Assembly (NCBI RefSeq): GCF_002954685.1
Contig: NZ_MSCN01000001.1
Span: 1 to 64,000 of the forward strand
Length of the DNA stretch: 64,000 bases
Origin: Polaribacter porphyrae
GTDB lineage: Bacteria; Bacteroidota; Bacteroidia; Flavobacteriales; Flavobacteriaceae
Reading direction: 5' to 3'
The notes beneath the pieces were generated by a model. That model ran no database searches. It saw only the letters and a program-made list of their open reading frames with translations, and had not been told where the DNA came from. Made by a program: the position numbers and the translations under genes. Below, one piece after another: positions 43,574 through 53,604 of this stretch; position 1 is the stretch's first letter, and every line of letters begins with the position of its first letter.

Positions 43574-44986
43574 ATGAACTTTAAAGAAGCAATCTCATCA
43601 GAGATTTTTACAATTATTTCTAAAGCCTCTCAAGAATTACAATTAGAAAGTTATGTAATTGGTGGTTTTGTACGCGACTTTTTCTTGCAAAGAGGCAAAG
43701 CTAAAGATATTGATGTGGTTGCTGTTGGTAGTGGAATTGACCTTGCTCAAAAAGTAGCATCATTATTGCCCAATAAACCTAAAGTGCAAATTTTTAAAAC
43801 GTATGGTACAGCCATGTTGCGTTTTAAAGATGTTGAAATTGAGTTTGTAGGAGCTAGAAAAGAATCGTATTCAGAAGATAGTAGAAATCCTGAAGTAACA
43901 GAAGGTAATTTAGAAGATGATCAAAATAGAAGAGATTTCACCATTAATGCATTAGCATTAAGTTTGAATAATACTAATTTTGGCGATTTATTAGACCCTT
44001 TTAATGGAATCAAAGATTTAGAGGATAAAATTATTAGAACACCTTTAAATCCTGATATTACCTACTCTGATGATCCTTTACGCATGATGAGAGCCATCCG
44101 TTTTGCAACGCAACTCAATTTTAAAATTGAAGATGAATCTTTAAATGCTATTTCTAAAAATGCGAATCGTTTACAAATAATTACAAGAGAAAGAATTGTA
44201 GATGAATTACATAAAATTTTAAGCTCACCAAAACCCTCAATAGGTTTTTTACATTTAGAAAAAACAGGTTTATTACATCAAATTTTACCAGAGTTAATCG
44301 CTTTAAAAGGAGTAGAAGAAGTAGAAGGACAAAAGCATAAAGACAATTTTTATCACACGTTAGAAGTAGTTGATAACATCGCAAAATATACAGATAATGT
44401 TTGGTTAAGATGGGCTGCTTTGTTGCATGATATTGGTAAAGCTCCTACAAAAAGATTTTCTAAAAAAGTTGGCTGGACGTTTCATGGGCATGAATTTGTG
44501 GGCTCTAAAATGGTCTATAAACTGTTTAAGCGTTTAAAAATGCCCTTGAATGCAAAAATGAAGTTTGTACAAAAATTGGTTTTATTGAGTTCGAGACCAA
44601 TAGTGTTAGCTACTGATGTTACAGATTCTGCTGTAAGGCGTTTAATTTTTGATGCAGGTGATGATATTAATGCTTTAATGACACTTTGCGAAGCAGATAT
44701 AACTACTAAAAATCCAAAGAAATTTAAACGTTATCATAAGAACTTTGAATTAGTTCGTTCTAAAATTAAAGAAGTAGAAGAACGTGATAAAGTTCGTAAT
44801 TTCCAGCCACCAGTATCTGGAGAAGAAATTATGAAAGCTTTTAATTTAAAACCTTGTAGGGAAATTGGGGTAATTAAAGAAGCCATTAAAAATGCAATTT
44901 TAGATGGTAAAATTCCTAATGAATACCAAGCGTCTTATGACTTTATGATTAAAAAAGGAATTGCATTAGGATTGACTGCAAGTTAA
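43574..44986 (+). CDS. CCA-adding tRNA nucleotidyltransferase with HD domain
   Basis: The protein is 470 residues from ATG 43574. A TTG at 43544 is in frame but overlaps the TAACTTTG -7 box at 43539-43546, so I reject it. It has the class II NTase head 'YVIGGFVRDFFLQRGKAKDIDVVAVG', with the catalytic Asp pair, 'DQNRRDFTINALAL' and 'DDPLRMMRAIRFATQL'. An HD domain then follows ('WAALLHDIGKAP'). It repairs or builds the tRNA 3' CCA end. Intact and of normal length. Confidence 0.93.
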   Translation: MNFKEAISSEIFTIISKASQELQLESYVIGGFVRDFFLQRGKAKDIDVVAVGSGIDLAQKVASLLPNKPKVQIFKTYGTAMLRFKDVEIEFVGARKESYSEDSRNPEVTEGNLEDDQNRRDFTINALALSLNNTNFGDLLDPFNGIKDLEDKIIRTPLNPDITYSDDPLRMMRAIRFATQLNFKIEDESLNAISKNANRLQIITRERIVDELHKILSSPKPSIGFLHLEKTGLLHQILPELIALKGVEEVEGQKHKDNFYHTLEVVDNIAKYTDNVWLRWAALLHDIGKAPTKRFSKKVGWTFHGHEFVGSKMVYKLFKRLKMPLNAKMKFVQKLVLLSSRPIVLATDVTDSAVRRLIFDAGDDINALMTLCEADITTKNPKKFKRYHKNFELVRSKIKEVEERDKVRNFQPPVSGEEIMKAFNLKPCREIGVIKEAIKNAILDGKIPNEYQASYDFMIKKGIALGLTAS

Positions 44987-44988
44987 AT

Positions 44989-46170
44989 TTATCTTTTTTG
45001 AGTGGTAAAAAAAGTCTTGTAAACCATAATTAACCAAGTAGCAAAGAAAATCAGAACGCTCAAATGTAATTTGCCAAGCACAAATTTTGAAATGATTACA
45101 GGGCATAAAATATCTACTGGAAAAATTGCTATCAAAAAAAAGTTTATCCAAAGTAAAATTTTGTCAAGTTTTGATGTTTTAGTAAAAAGATACCACATTG
45201 CATAACCAACCATAGCAATTACATAAGTGTGTAGTTCTGAACTCAAGCCAAATAAAATGGTGTAACTCATTAAAATTCCTAAAAATTGAACTCGTAAAGC
45301 AAATGAGTTTTGAAAACGTTTCATTTTTGATAATCCTAAAAAAAACAAAGAAAATAAAACACCAATTGATAAAATAGTTGCATACTTGTTTATATCAGGA
45401 TAAATAGCATAAACAGGTCTGTAAATGCTATAGAAACCTTGCATTCTAGAATGCCCTGAAAGAGTATCAAACCAAGATTGATAATAAGGTAGAAATTCAG
45501 AAAAATCTAATTTTATCAAGGGTAAAAAGAATAAAAATATACCTAGAAGAATTGTAAACCCTACATTTTTCCAAAATTTTGGATAAAAAATTAACATCGA
45601 TAATTGAAAAATTCCATAGACTTTTGTAAATCCTGATAATAAAATAAACAGAATTGCTAGTTTAGGATTATCTTTTTCAAAATGAATAAACGCCAATAAA
45701 AACAAAGCTGCAATTAGTGGGTTAAATTGCATGGATAAAATTGTAGCAAACAGTAACAAACAAGAAATGAAAAAGATGAATTTTTTATCTTTAAAATTGA
45801 ATTTATCTGGTAAATTAAAAATCGAATAATAAAAAATAGAGTAGGTAAAGAAGTTCCAAACAAAAGCACCCAACCACATAGGAAACCATGTGAAAGGTAA
45901 AAATAAAATTGAAAAAACGGGTAAGTATAAGAATAAATCTAAAGGATTACCTTTTTTATTTAAATGATACCAATTTGAATACGGATTTATTCCATCCCAA
46001 AAATCTGTTGAGCCAAAATAAAATATCTGAAAATTATTATAAGAAAGATTGGTTACTTCTTTTAAACTGATAACAAATGCAAAAAATAAACCAAATAAAA
46101 AAATACTTTTAGTTGTGTTAAACGTTTTAAAACGTAAATAATGTACTTTTTTAGTAATAAAATTGTTCAT
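44989..46170 (-). CDS. GT87-like (DUF2029) polyprenyl-linked glycosyltransferase
   Basis: The 393-residue protein has about ten hydrophobic helices and an N-terminal loop 'DFWDGINPYSNWYHL' that carries the acidic catalytic residue typical of GT87/DUF2029 mannosyltransferase-like enzymes. It uses a lipid-phosphate-sugar donor and acts on the outer face of the inner membrane. It lies 2 nt from the ABC exporter gene, suggesting a joint role in envelope glycan assembly. Confidence 0.8.
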   Translation of the reverse strand: MNNFITKKVHYLRFKTFNTTKSIFLFGLFFAFVISLKEVTNLSYNNFQIFYFGSTDFWDGINPYSNWYHLNKKGNPLDLFLYLPVFSILFLPFTWFPMWLGAFVWNFFTYSIFYYSIFNLPDKFNFKDKKFIFFISCLLLFATILSMQFNPLIAALFLLAFIHFEKDNPKLAILFILLSGFTKVYGIFQLSMLIFYPKFWKNVGFTILLGIFLFFLPLIKLDFSEFLPYYQSWFDTLSGHSRMQGFYSIYRPVYAIYPDINKYATILSIGVLFSLFFLGLSKMKRFQNSFALRVQFLGILMSYTILFGLSSELHTYVIAMVGYAMWYLFTKTSKLDKILLWINFFLIAIFPVDILCPVIISKFVLGKLHLSVLIFFATWLIMVYKTFFTTQKR

Positions 46171-46172
46171 TT

Positions 46173-48002
46173 TTACCCAAAAGATTGCATGGTTACTAGC
46201 TTAAAATACTCACCTTTTTTAGCAAGTAATTCTTCGTGTTTACCCTGTTCTACAATTTTACCTTTATTTAAAACTACAATCTTATCTGCTTTTTGAATGG
46301 TAGATAACCTGTGAGCAATTACTAAAGAAGTTCTGTTTTGCATCATCTTTTCTAAAGCCATTTGAACCAATTGTTCAGATTCTGTATCTAATGCTGATGT
46401 TGCTTCGTCTAAAATCATTATTGGCGGATTTTTTAAAACTGCTCTAGCAATAGATAAGCGTTGTTTTTGTCCACCAGAAAGTGTTCCTCCACTATCACCA
46501 ATATTAGTATTGAATTTTTCAGGTAAATTTTGTATAAATTCATTGGCATTAGCAATTTCAGAAGCTTCTAGAACTTCTGTTTCAGTAGCATTTTCTGTTC
46601 CTAATTTGATGTTATTTTCAACAGTATCGTTAAATAAAATTGAATCTTGTGTAACAATACCCATTAAATCTCTTAACGATTTTTTAGTAATATCTTTTAT
46701 ATTGATGCCATCAATAGAAATAACCCCTTTATTTACATCATAAAAACGAGTAATTAAATTGGCTAATGTAGATTTTCCACTTCCAGATTGCCCTACCAAA
46801 GCTACAGTTTCTCCTTTTTTAATATCTAAAGAAAAGTCTTGTAAAACATAATCATCTTTATATTTAAAAGAGATTTTTTCAAAAGAAATAATATTGTTAA
46901 AATTCTCTTTTGCAGTAGCATTAGGTTTATCTTTAATACTATTTTCAGTATTTAAAACTTGCATAATTCTTTCTGCTGAAGCTTCGCCTTTTTGAAAATT
47001 ATAATAGGTAGTTGTAATTAATTTAATTGGGTTTAAAACTGTATAAAACAATACAATGTAACCAATAAATTCTTCTGCTTTTAAAGAGCTACTTTTAGAA
47101 ATGACTTCACTGCCTCCATACCAAAGTATAGCAATAATGGTTGCAGAACCTAAAAATTCACTCATTGGAGATGCTAGTGTTTGTCTATGAAAAACACTGG
47201 TCATCAACGTTTTAAATTTAGCTGTAGATTTTAGGAATTTATGGCCAATTACATGTTCTGCATTAAATGCTTTTATTACTCTTAAACCAGATAAAGTTTC
47301 CTCTATAAACGATAAAAAAGTTCCAGTTTCTTGTTGTGCTTTTACAGAATTTGCTTTTAATTTTTTGCTGATAGATGAAATTATAAAACCAGATACTGGT
47401 AATAAAATAAACACAAAAAGCGTCAATTTTACACTCATAAAAAACATGATTGAAACAGCAATAATAACAGTTAAAGGTTCTCTAACAATAGTTTCAATAG
47501 ATGTTAAAATAGATACTTCTACTTCTTGCACATCAGCAGTCATTCTAGCAATAATATCACCTTTCTTTTTTTCTGTGAAATAAGAAACAGGTAATTCTAA
47601 TACTTTATTATAAAGTTGGTCTCTAATATCTTTTACAATACCAGTTCTTAAAAAAGTGATAAAATAAGACGCTAAATATCTAAATAAATTTTTAAAGAAG
47701 AATAAACTCAAACACAAAAAGCATATGAATAAAAGTGTTTTAATTTCGCCTTCATTTTCAATTTTTTGTGATATAAAATGATAAAAGCTTTCCTTTAGAT
47801 AATCACTAATACTAGTGGAGTTTTCATAAGAAGGTTTTGGGATTACCTTTTTTTCTTTTCCAAATAAAATATTTAGTACAGGTATAAAAGCCAATACAGA
47901 AAGCACATTAAATATTGCATAGAAAATATTGAAGAGAATATTTAAAAGCGTAAACTTTCTATATTTCTTTTCATATTTAAGAATGTCTTTAAAATGACTC
48001 AT
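46173..48002 (-). CDS. ABC exporter, MsbA-like (fused permease and ATPase)
   Basis: The 609-residue protein has six transmembrane helices in residues 1-330, then one ATPase domain. Walker A is 'GQSGSGKST', the Q-loop region is 'MGIVTQDSILF', the signature is 'LSGGQKQRLSIARA' and Walker B is 'PIMILDEATSALD'. MsbA-type exporters flip lipid A or lipid-linked molecules, but homologues also export peptides and drugs. Its start codon overlaps the stop of the phospho-sugar mutase by one base. Confidence 0.92.
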   Translation of the reverse strand: MSHFKDILKYEKKYRKFTLLNILFNIFYAIFNVLSVLAFIPVLNILFGKEKKVIPKPSYENSTSISDYLKESFYHFISQKIENEGEIKTLLFICFLCLSLFFFKNLFRYLASYFITFLRTGIVKDIRDQLYNKVLELPVSYFTEKKKGDIIARMTADVQEVEVSILTSIETIVREPLTVIIAVSIMFFMSVKLTLFVFILLPVSGFIISSISKKLKANSVKAQQETGTFLSFIEETLSGLRVIKAFNAEHVIGHKFLKSTAKFKTLMTSVFHRQTLASPMSEFLGSATIIAILWYGGSEVISKSSSLKAEEFIGYIVLFYTVLNPIKLITTTYYNFQKGEASAERIMQVLNTENSIKDKPNATAKENFNNIISFEKISFKYKDDYVLQDFSLDIKKGETVALVGQSGSGKSTLANLITRFYDVNKGVISIDGINIKDITKKSLRDLMGIVTQDSILFNDTVENNIKLGTENATETEVLEASEIANANEFIQNLPEKFNTNIGDSGGTLSGGQKQRLSIARAVLKNPPIMILDEATSALDTESEQLVQMALEKMMQNRTSLVIAHRLSTIQKADKIVVLNKGKIVEQGKHEELLAKKGEYFKLVTMQSFG

Positions 48003-49717
48003 TAATTCAATTTCATCTCTTTAATAATTCTTTGAATTTTTGCATCCAATTCTGATTCAACTTGTTGAGCATTTTCAATCTTATCTAAAGAAGTATTTAC
48101 ACTAAAGTAGAATTTTATTTTAGGTTCAGTTCCACTTGGTCTTGCAGCTATTCTTGTTCCAGAAGCTGTTTGATAAATTAATACGTTTGATTTAGGTAAA
48201 TCAATATTTGTAACTTCTCCAGTAATTAAATTTTTTCTTGTTGATGCTTGATAGTCTGAAAGTGTTTCTATTTGTTCTCCATCAATTTCTAAAATAGGAT
48301 TATTTCGCATATCACTCAACATTTGTTGAATTTCAGCTGCACCATCCATTCCTTTTTTTGTGATGGAAATTAAATGCTCTTTATAAAATTTATTATTAAC
48401 ATAAATTTTCAGTAATTCTTCATAGAAAGAACTTCCATTTTGTTTTGCTAAAGCAGCCACTTCACAAGCTAAAAGAGTTGCTGTAACAGCATCTTTATCT
48501 CTTACAAAATCGCCAACCATATATCCAAAACTTTCTTCACCACCACCAATAAAATCCATATCAGGATTATCGCGAATCATTTTAGCAATCCATTTAAAAC
48601 CGGTTAAAGCAACATTTGTTTGAACACCATAACCAGCTGCAACCTCGTTTACTAATTCTGTAGAAACAATTGTTGTTCCTACAAATTGATTACCATTAAT
48701 TTTACCTTCATTTTTCCATTTTTGAATGGCAAAATCAGTCATTACAACCATAGTTTGGTTACCATTCATCAATTTCATTTTTCCATCCAAATCTCTAACA
48801 GCTACTCCTAATCTGTCACAATCAGGATCGGTACCAATAACGATATCTGCACCTAATTGATCTGCTAAATTTGTAGCCATTTCTAGTGCTTCTGGTTCTT
48901 CTGGATTTGGAGATTTTACTGTTGGGAAATCTCCATCTGGTTTTCTTTGTTCTTCTACAATATGAACATCTGTATAACCTGCTTTTGCAAGTGCATCTGG
49001 CACAGACATAATTGAAGTACCATGTAAAGAGGTAAATACTATTTTTAAGTTTTTACGATCAATATTATTTGATAAAGAACCTTTATTTGCAGATTCAGTA
49101 ATAAAAACGTCATCTACTTCTTTGCCTATAGTTTCAATTAAATCTTCATTAGCATCAAATTTAATTTCGGAGAAATTTAACGCATTCACATTTGCAATAA
49201 TACCTTTATCATGTGGAGGTACAATCTGTCCACCATCTGCCCAATAAACTTTGTAACCATTATATTCTGGTGGATTGTGTGAAGCCGTTAATACTATACC
49301 TGCATCACAATCTAAATGACGAACCGCAAAAGACAATTCTGGTGTTGGGCGTAAATCTTCGAATAAAAAAACTTTTATATTATTTGCTGATAAAACATCA
49401 GCTACAACTTTAGCAAACTTTTTACTGTTATGCCTACAATCGTAAGCAATAACAACACTTAACTGCTCTTTATCAGTATTTTCTATCAAATAATTTGATA
49501 AGCCCTGTGTTGCTCTGCCCAAAGTATATTTATTAATTCTGTTTGTGCCAGCTCCCATTACTCCACGCATTCCTCCAGTTCCAAATTCCATATCTTTATA
49601 AAACCTGTCTGCTAAATCTTTAGGATTATTTGCTATTAAATCTTGAATTTCAGTTTGAGTTTCAGTGTCAAAAGTTGATGTTAACCACAGCTTTGCTTTT
49701 GTAATAAATTCTTTCAT
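48002..49717 (-). CDS. phospho-sugar mutase (phosphoglucomutase/phosphomannomutase)
   Basis: The 571-residue protein has the catalytic-serine motif 'TASHNPPEYNGYK' (S146), the metal loop 'GTDPDCDRLGV' near residue 295 and the C-terminal phosphate-binding 'RPSGTEPKIKFYF'. The length fits the PgcA-type longer bacterial enzymes rather than PgmB. It converts hexose 6-phosphate to 1-phosphate for NDP-sugar and glycan synthesis, in keeping with the surrounding glycosyltransferases. Confidence 0.95.
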   Translation of the reverse strand: MKEFITKAKLWLTSTFDTETQTEIQDLIANNPKDLADRFYKDMEFGTGGMRGVMGAGTNRINKYTLGRATQGLSNYLIENTDKEQLSVVIAYDCRHNSKKFAKVVADVLSANNIKVFLFEDLRPTPELSFAVRHLDCDAGIVLTASHNPPEYNGYKVYWADGGQIVPPHDKGIIANVNALNFSEIKFDANEDLIETIGKEVDDVFITESANKGSLSNNIDRKNLKIVFTSLHGTSIMSVPDALAKAGYTDVHIVEEQRKPDGDFPTVKSPNPEEPEALEMATNLADQLGADIVIGTDPDCDRLGVAVRDLDGKMKLMNGNQTMVVMTDFAIQKWKNEGKINGNQFVGTTIVSTELVNEVAAGYGVQTNVALTGFKWIAKMIRDNPDMDFIGGGEESFGYMVGDFVRDKDAVTATLLACEVAALAKQNGSSFYEELLKIYVNNKFYKEHLISITKKGMDGAAEIQQMLSDMRNNPILEIDGEQIETLSDYQASTRKNLITGEVTNIDLPKSNVLIYQTASGTRIAARPSGTEPKIKFYFSVNTSLDKIENAQQVESELDAKIQRIIKEMKLN

Positions 49718-49763
49718 TTTTAATTTTGTGTATTATTAATGGCGATTGTAATTATGAATATTA

Positions 49764-50720
49764 TTAGTGCCTTAATCTTTCTTTAATAATATAATCTTTT
49801 TCATTATTTTTTATTCTAACAATAAGCTCTCCAATAAAACCAGCTAAAAATAATAATGTTCCTAATATCATTGAAGTTAATGCAATATAAAACCAAGGAT
49901 TGTCAGTTACTAATATAGTTCTTATTCCATTGTAAACTTTGTATAATTTATAAGCACCAATATAAAATGCCAAAGTTGTACCAAAAATAAACATAAGCGT
50001 ACCCCAGAGACCAAAAAAATGCATTGGTCTTTTTCCGAATTTTGATAAAAAAGATATTGTAATTAAGTCTAGAAAACCATTGATAAACCTATCCATTCCA
50101 AATTTTGTTTCTCCATATTTTCTAGCTTGGTGCTTTACTACTTTTTCGCCAATTTTAGTAAAACCTTCGTTTTTTGCTAAAACAGGAATATATCTATGCA
50201 TTTCTCCGCTAACTTTTACCGTTTTTATAACTAGGTTTTTGTAAGCTTTAAGTCCGCAATTAAAATCATGCAATTTTAAACCTGATGTTTTTCTGGCTGC
50301 AGCATTAAATAATTTTGAAGGAATGTTTTTGGTAATTACATTATCATAACGTTTCTTTTTCCAACCAGAAATTAAATCAAAATCATCTTTAATAATTAGA
50401 TTGTATAATTCAGGAATTTCTTCAGGATTGTCTTGTAAATCAGCATCCATAGTAATAACAACATTACCTTGGGCAATTTCAAAGCCTGCATCTAAAGCTT
50501 GAGATTTTCCATAATTTTGTTGGAAACGAATGCCTTTAATTTCTTTGTGCTTTTCCGATAACTTTTCTATAATATTCCAAGAATTGTCTGTGCTACCATC
50601 ATCAATAAAAATAACTTCATATAAATAACGATTGGATTGCATGACTTTTGCAATCCAATCATATAATTCTTGTAAAGATTCTGATTCGTTTAAAAGTGGA
50701 ATTACCACTGAAATATCCAT
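49764..50720 (-). CDS. GT2 glycosyltransferase, dolichol-phosphate-mannose synthase-like
   Basis: The 318-residue protein starts 'DISVVIPLLNESESLQELYDWI' and has 'IDDGSTDNSW', then 'VITMDADLQDNPEEI' with the DADLQD metal site. Two C-terminal transmembrane helices (about 235-300) anchor it. It is the GtrB/ArnC/DPM1-like type that loads a sugar onto undecaprenyl phosphate. The neighbouring GT87-like enzyme could use that lipid-linked donor. A TAACTTTG-type box lies on the minus strand at 50750-50757. Confidence 0.9.
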   Translation of the reverse strand: MDISVVIPLLNESESLQELYDWIAKVMQSNRYLYEVIFIDDGSTDNSWNIIEKLSEKHKEIKGIRFQQNYGKSQALDAGFEIAQGNVVITMDADLQDNPEEIPELYNLIIKDDFDLISGWKKKRYDNVITKNIPSKLFNAAARKTSGLKLHDFNCGLKAYKNLVIKTVKVSGEMHRYIPVLAKNEGFTKIGEKVVKHQARKYGETKFGMDRFINGFLDLITISFLSKFGKRPMHFFGLWGTLMFIFGTTLAFYIGAYKLYKVYNGIRTILVTDNPWFYIALTSMILGTLLFLAGFIGELIVRIKNNEKDYIIKERLRH

Positions 50721-50793
50721 ATTCTATATCAATATCTATAATTAATAGTCAAAGTTACACTTTTATAAAATATTGAACGAATAATTTTTTGGT

Positions 50794-51321
50794 TTAGTAA
50801 GAATCCTCTTCAGATTTTTTCTTAACAGCAGCTATGATAGCAGAAGAAACAAACCCTAAAAATGTCATAAATAAAAGCCCCATAGCATAACCTATTGCTG
50901 TTCCTTGAAATTTTGCTTGCATTTTTAATTGACCTTCAATTTGTTCTTCAGTCAAACCAGCATCAACAAGTGCTTTTCTAGTTATTTCTTCTAGTTGAGT
51001 GTAAAATTCTGGTTCAATAAAAGTAGTAAATACGTACTGATATAAAACACTAATAACAGTTCCTAAAATTACGATACCTAATCCTATTTTTACTCCTTGC
51101 CCCCAACTCATAAATCCATTATTCAAATTTTTGAATTTATTCATTCCTAGAATTGGAAATAAAATAATGACCAATGCTATTGCAGCAAAATTAATATAAC
51201 CAGCAGTTGGCTCAAAATGCATGCCCATTGCATAAGGTATTAAACCTGCCAAAATTAATACTATACCAAAGTATAATCCATTATTTAAGATAATGCTTTT
51301 AGTGTTCACTTGATTTTCCAT
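50794..51321 (-). CDS. DUF4199 membrane protein
   Basis: The 175-residue protein has four hydrophobic helices and the pattern 'GFMSWGQGVKIGLGIVILGTVISVLYQYVFTTFIEPEF', characteristic of Bacteroidetes DUF4199. Function is unknown. A TATATTTG box on the minus strand at 51346-51353 is a likely -7 element 25 nt from the ATG. Confidence 0.85.
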   Translation of the reverse strand: MENQVNTKSIILNNGLYFGIVLILAGLIPYAMGMHFEPTAGYINFAAIALVIILFPILGMNKFKNLNNGFMSWGQGVKIGLGIVILGTVISVLYQYVFTTFIEPEFYTQLEEITRKALVDAGLTEEQIEGQLKMQAKFQGTAIGYAMGLLFMTFLGFVSSAIIAAVKKKSEEDSY

Positions 51322-51454
51322 TGTTTTAAAATTTAGTTAGTTATACAAATATATTAATTTCAATTTTGATACTTTTTATATAGTTGATAATAAGCATCAA
51401 ATAGTTAGTAATCAAATTATAGAATACGTTACAAAAATTTTGACATTTTTTTAA

Positions 51455-51484
51455 TTGATTTAAAAAAAATAGATTGTAAATTTG
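51455..51484 (+). promoter_or_regulatory. promoter of the SRP RNA gene
   Basis: TTG (51455-51457), a 19-nt spacer and TAAATTTG (51477-51484) are an excellent match to the flavobacterial consensus. The predicted start falls at about 51489, exactly where the RNA's terminal helix begins. Confidence 0.85.
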
Positions 51485-51488
51485 CAGT

Positions 51489-51582
51489 GGCAAGTCCTAC
51501 ACAACTAGCTCCCTTTGAATCCCCCAGGGTGGGAACACAGCAAGGGTATTAGGTTGTAGCAGTGTGATGTAGGTAGCTTGCC
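51489..51582 (+). ncRNA. ffs: signal recognition particle RNA (small bacterial type)
   Basis: The 94-nt element has closing ends GGCAAG (51489) and CTTGCC (to 51582). Its apical part has the SRP helix-8 signature: CCAGG, a GTG-GGAA-CAC tetraloop stem, then AGCA. The E. coli counterpart is CAGG-TCC-GGAA-GGA-AGCA. A run of seven T follows as terminator (51583-51589). It pairs with Ffh for co-translational targeting. Confidence 0.93.
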
Positions 51583-51682
51583 TTTTTTTATGCTTTAATT
51601 TTAAAGTACTTTTTTAAATTCTTATTACAGAAATCTTTCCTTTTAAATATTTGATTTAACTTTGAATCTTCAACAAAAAAAT

Positions 51683-52486
51683 ATGTCTAAAGTTGTTTTA
51701 ATAACTGGTGCTTCTTCAGGAATAGGAAAATCTATTGCTACTTTTTTATCAGAAAGAGGATATAAAGTCTATGGTACCAGTAGAAAACCTAAAAATATAG
51801 AAGATGTTAATTTTGAATTAATTCCTTTAAACGTATTAAAAGTTGATACTATTCAATCTGCTATATCTTATATTTTAAACAAAGAACATACAATTGATGT
51901 GTTGATAAATAATGCTGGAATGGGAATTACTGGTCCTGTAGAAGAAACATCAACAGACGAAATGCGATCTGTTTTTAACACTAATCTTTTTGGAGCAATT
52001 GATGTTATGAAAGCTGTTCTACCTCAAATGCGAAGCCAGAAATCTGGTTTAATTATTAATGTGACCTCAATTGCTGGGTATATGGGTTTGCCTTTTCGAG
52101 GAATATATTCTGCATCAAAAGGGGCTTTAGAAATTGTAACTGAAGCTGTAAGTATGGAGGTTAAAAACCTAGGAATTAATGTAGTTAACGTTGCTCCTGG
52201 TGATTTTGCTACTAATATTGCAGCTGGTAGATATCATGCTCCAGTATTAGAAAATTCAGCTTATAAAGAAAAATATCAAGAGAATTTAGATTTAATGGAT
52301 GCTCATGTTGATTCTGGTATGAATCCTATAGAAATGGCAAAAGCAGTTTATAAAATTATAAATACCAAAAAGCCAAAAATTCATTATAAAGTTGGTGAAT
52401 TTATGCAGAAATTTTCGATTGTTTTAAAACGTATTTTACCAGATCAAGTTTATGAAAAGTTATTGATGAATCACTACAAATTGTAA
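51683..52486 (+). CDS. short-chain dehydrogenase/reductase (SDR)
   Basis: The protein is 267 residues from ATG 51683; a TTG 21 nt upstream is not needed. It has the NAD(P)-binding TGASSGIG (8-15), 'NNAG' (76-79) and the catalytic triad S129, Y142, K146 in 'YSASKG'. This is a classical SDR of unknown substrate, perhaps a lipid or sugar keto group. It converges on the downstream lipoprotein gene with no gap. Confidence 0.93.
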   Translation: MSKVVLITGASSGIGKSIATFLSERGYKVYGTSRKPKNIEDVNFELIPLNVLKVDTIQSAISYILNKEHTIDVLINNAGMGITGPVEETSTDEMRSVFNTNLFGAIDVMKAVLPQMRSQKSGLIINVTSIAGYMGLPFRGIYSASKGALEIVTEAVSMEVKNLGINVVNVAPGDFATNIAAGRYHAPVLENSAYKEKYQENLDLMDAHVDSGMNPIEMAKAVYKIINTKKPKIHYKVGEFMQKFSIVLKRILPDQVYEKLLMNHYKL

Positions 52487-53500
52487 TTATCTAATTTGAA
52501 CATGAGTTTCTGGATTACTGTTTAAGTAAGCAAATAATACTGAAGCTACACAGTTAGAAGTGTCAAGTTCAAATTTTATCCAGCCATAATGTTCTTTTCC
52601 GTCAATTTCTTTACTAATAACAAAGTAATCTGGAGTATTGTTTTGTAGTATACCTCTATACGTAAGATTATTACTTAAAAAATAATTGTAATTTTCGTAA
52701 GGTGTATCATACTCATAGAAGATATCTAATTCACTTTTTACTCCTCCAAAATATTGTTTTGTGTTTTCTGATGAAAAAGGTGGTTGAAAAACAATAGTAT
52801 AAGGTTCCGTATTTTTTATAGGTGAAAGAATTTTATTTTTTGTAGAAGTGGAGATTAGTTTTAACGTGTAGGTATTAAATTTAGGAGTATTACCTATATT
52901 TCTACTTTCTTCAAAGCCTAATATAAAATCAGTAATATTATCTTCGTCAACATCAATTTCAATTGGGAGTTTAACACCCAAACAATCATCAAAAACTAAA
53001 TTTTGAGAAGTTACTTCCTCTGCATCAAAATTATCAATCCATATTTTTTTACTGTACAATCTTTTGTTGTGAGGGTCTCTAAATACTATGAGCCCAGAAA
53101 AATAAGTGTTTACTTCCCAATCTTTTACATAAAATTCTAAAATATCCATTTCAGTAACAGCTGAAACATCTACTAATTTACCATCATAAAATTTATAAGC
53201 ACGTTCTTTTTTTAGACAGTTATTCACTTTTGATAAGATAAAGGTATAGTTTTCAGTCTCATCATCAACCCCAATAATTGTTGTAAATTGAATTTTAATT
53301 TCATTATCAGAAAAACTACCTTTCCAAATAGAAGGATTAGAATTATGAATTACAATACTATCAAGTTCAGTAATATTTATATCTGTTGTAGTACAATTAA
53401 TAGTATCGTTTGTATCTTCGATATCTTCTTTTTCAGGTGAAGAACTACAAGAGGTTGATACAACAATTAAAAAAAAAACAGATATAATTCTAAAAATCAT
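52487..53500 (-). CDS. lipoprotein of unknown function
   Basis: The 337-residue precursor has a signal peptide with the lipobox near 'STSCSSS' (Cys18), then an acidic linker. The remainder is beta-strand-rich with no known enzyme motif and fits a surface or periplasmic lipoprotein of Bacteroidetes. A TATTTTTG box lies on the minus strand at 53514-53521. Confidence 0.7.
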   Translation of the reverse strand: MIFRIISVFFLIVVSTSCSSSPEKEDIEDTNDTINCTTTDINITELDSIVIHNSNPSIWKGSFSDNEIKIQFTTIIGVDDETENYTFILSKVNNCLKKERAYKFYDGKLVDVSAVTEMDILEFYVKDWEVNTYFSGLIVFRDPHNKRLYSKKIWIDNFDAEEVTSQNLVFDDCLGVKLPIEIDVDEDNITDFILGFEESRNIGNTPKFNTYTLKLISTSTKNKILSPIKNTEPYTIVFQPPFSSENTKQYFGGVKSELDIFYEYDTPYENYNYFLSNNLTYRGILQNNTPDYFVISKEIDGKEHYGWIKFELDTSNCVASVLFAYLNSNPETHVQIR

Positions 53501-53604
53501 GTGAAATTTTTTACAAAAATAACATTTTTTAAAAAAAGCATTCTAAATACCTTGTTAAACCTTTTGTGTAATTTTAAGTCTATAAAGTATATATACGTTA
53601 AAAA

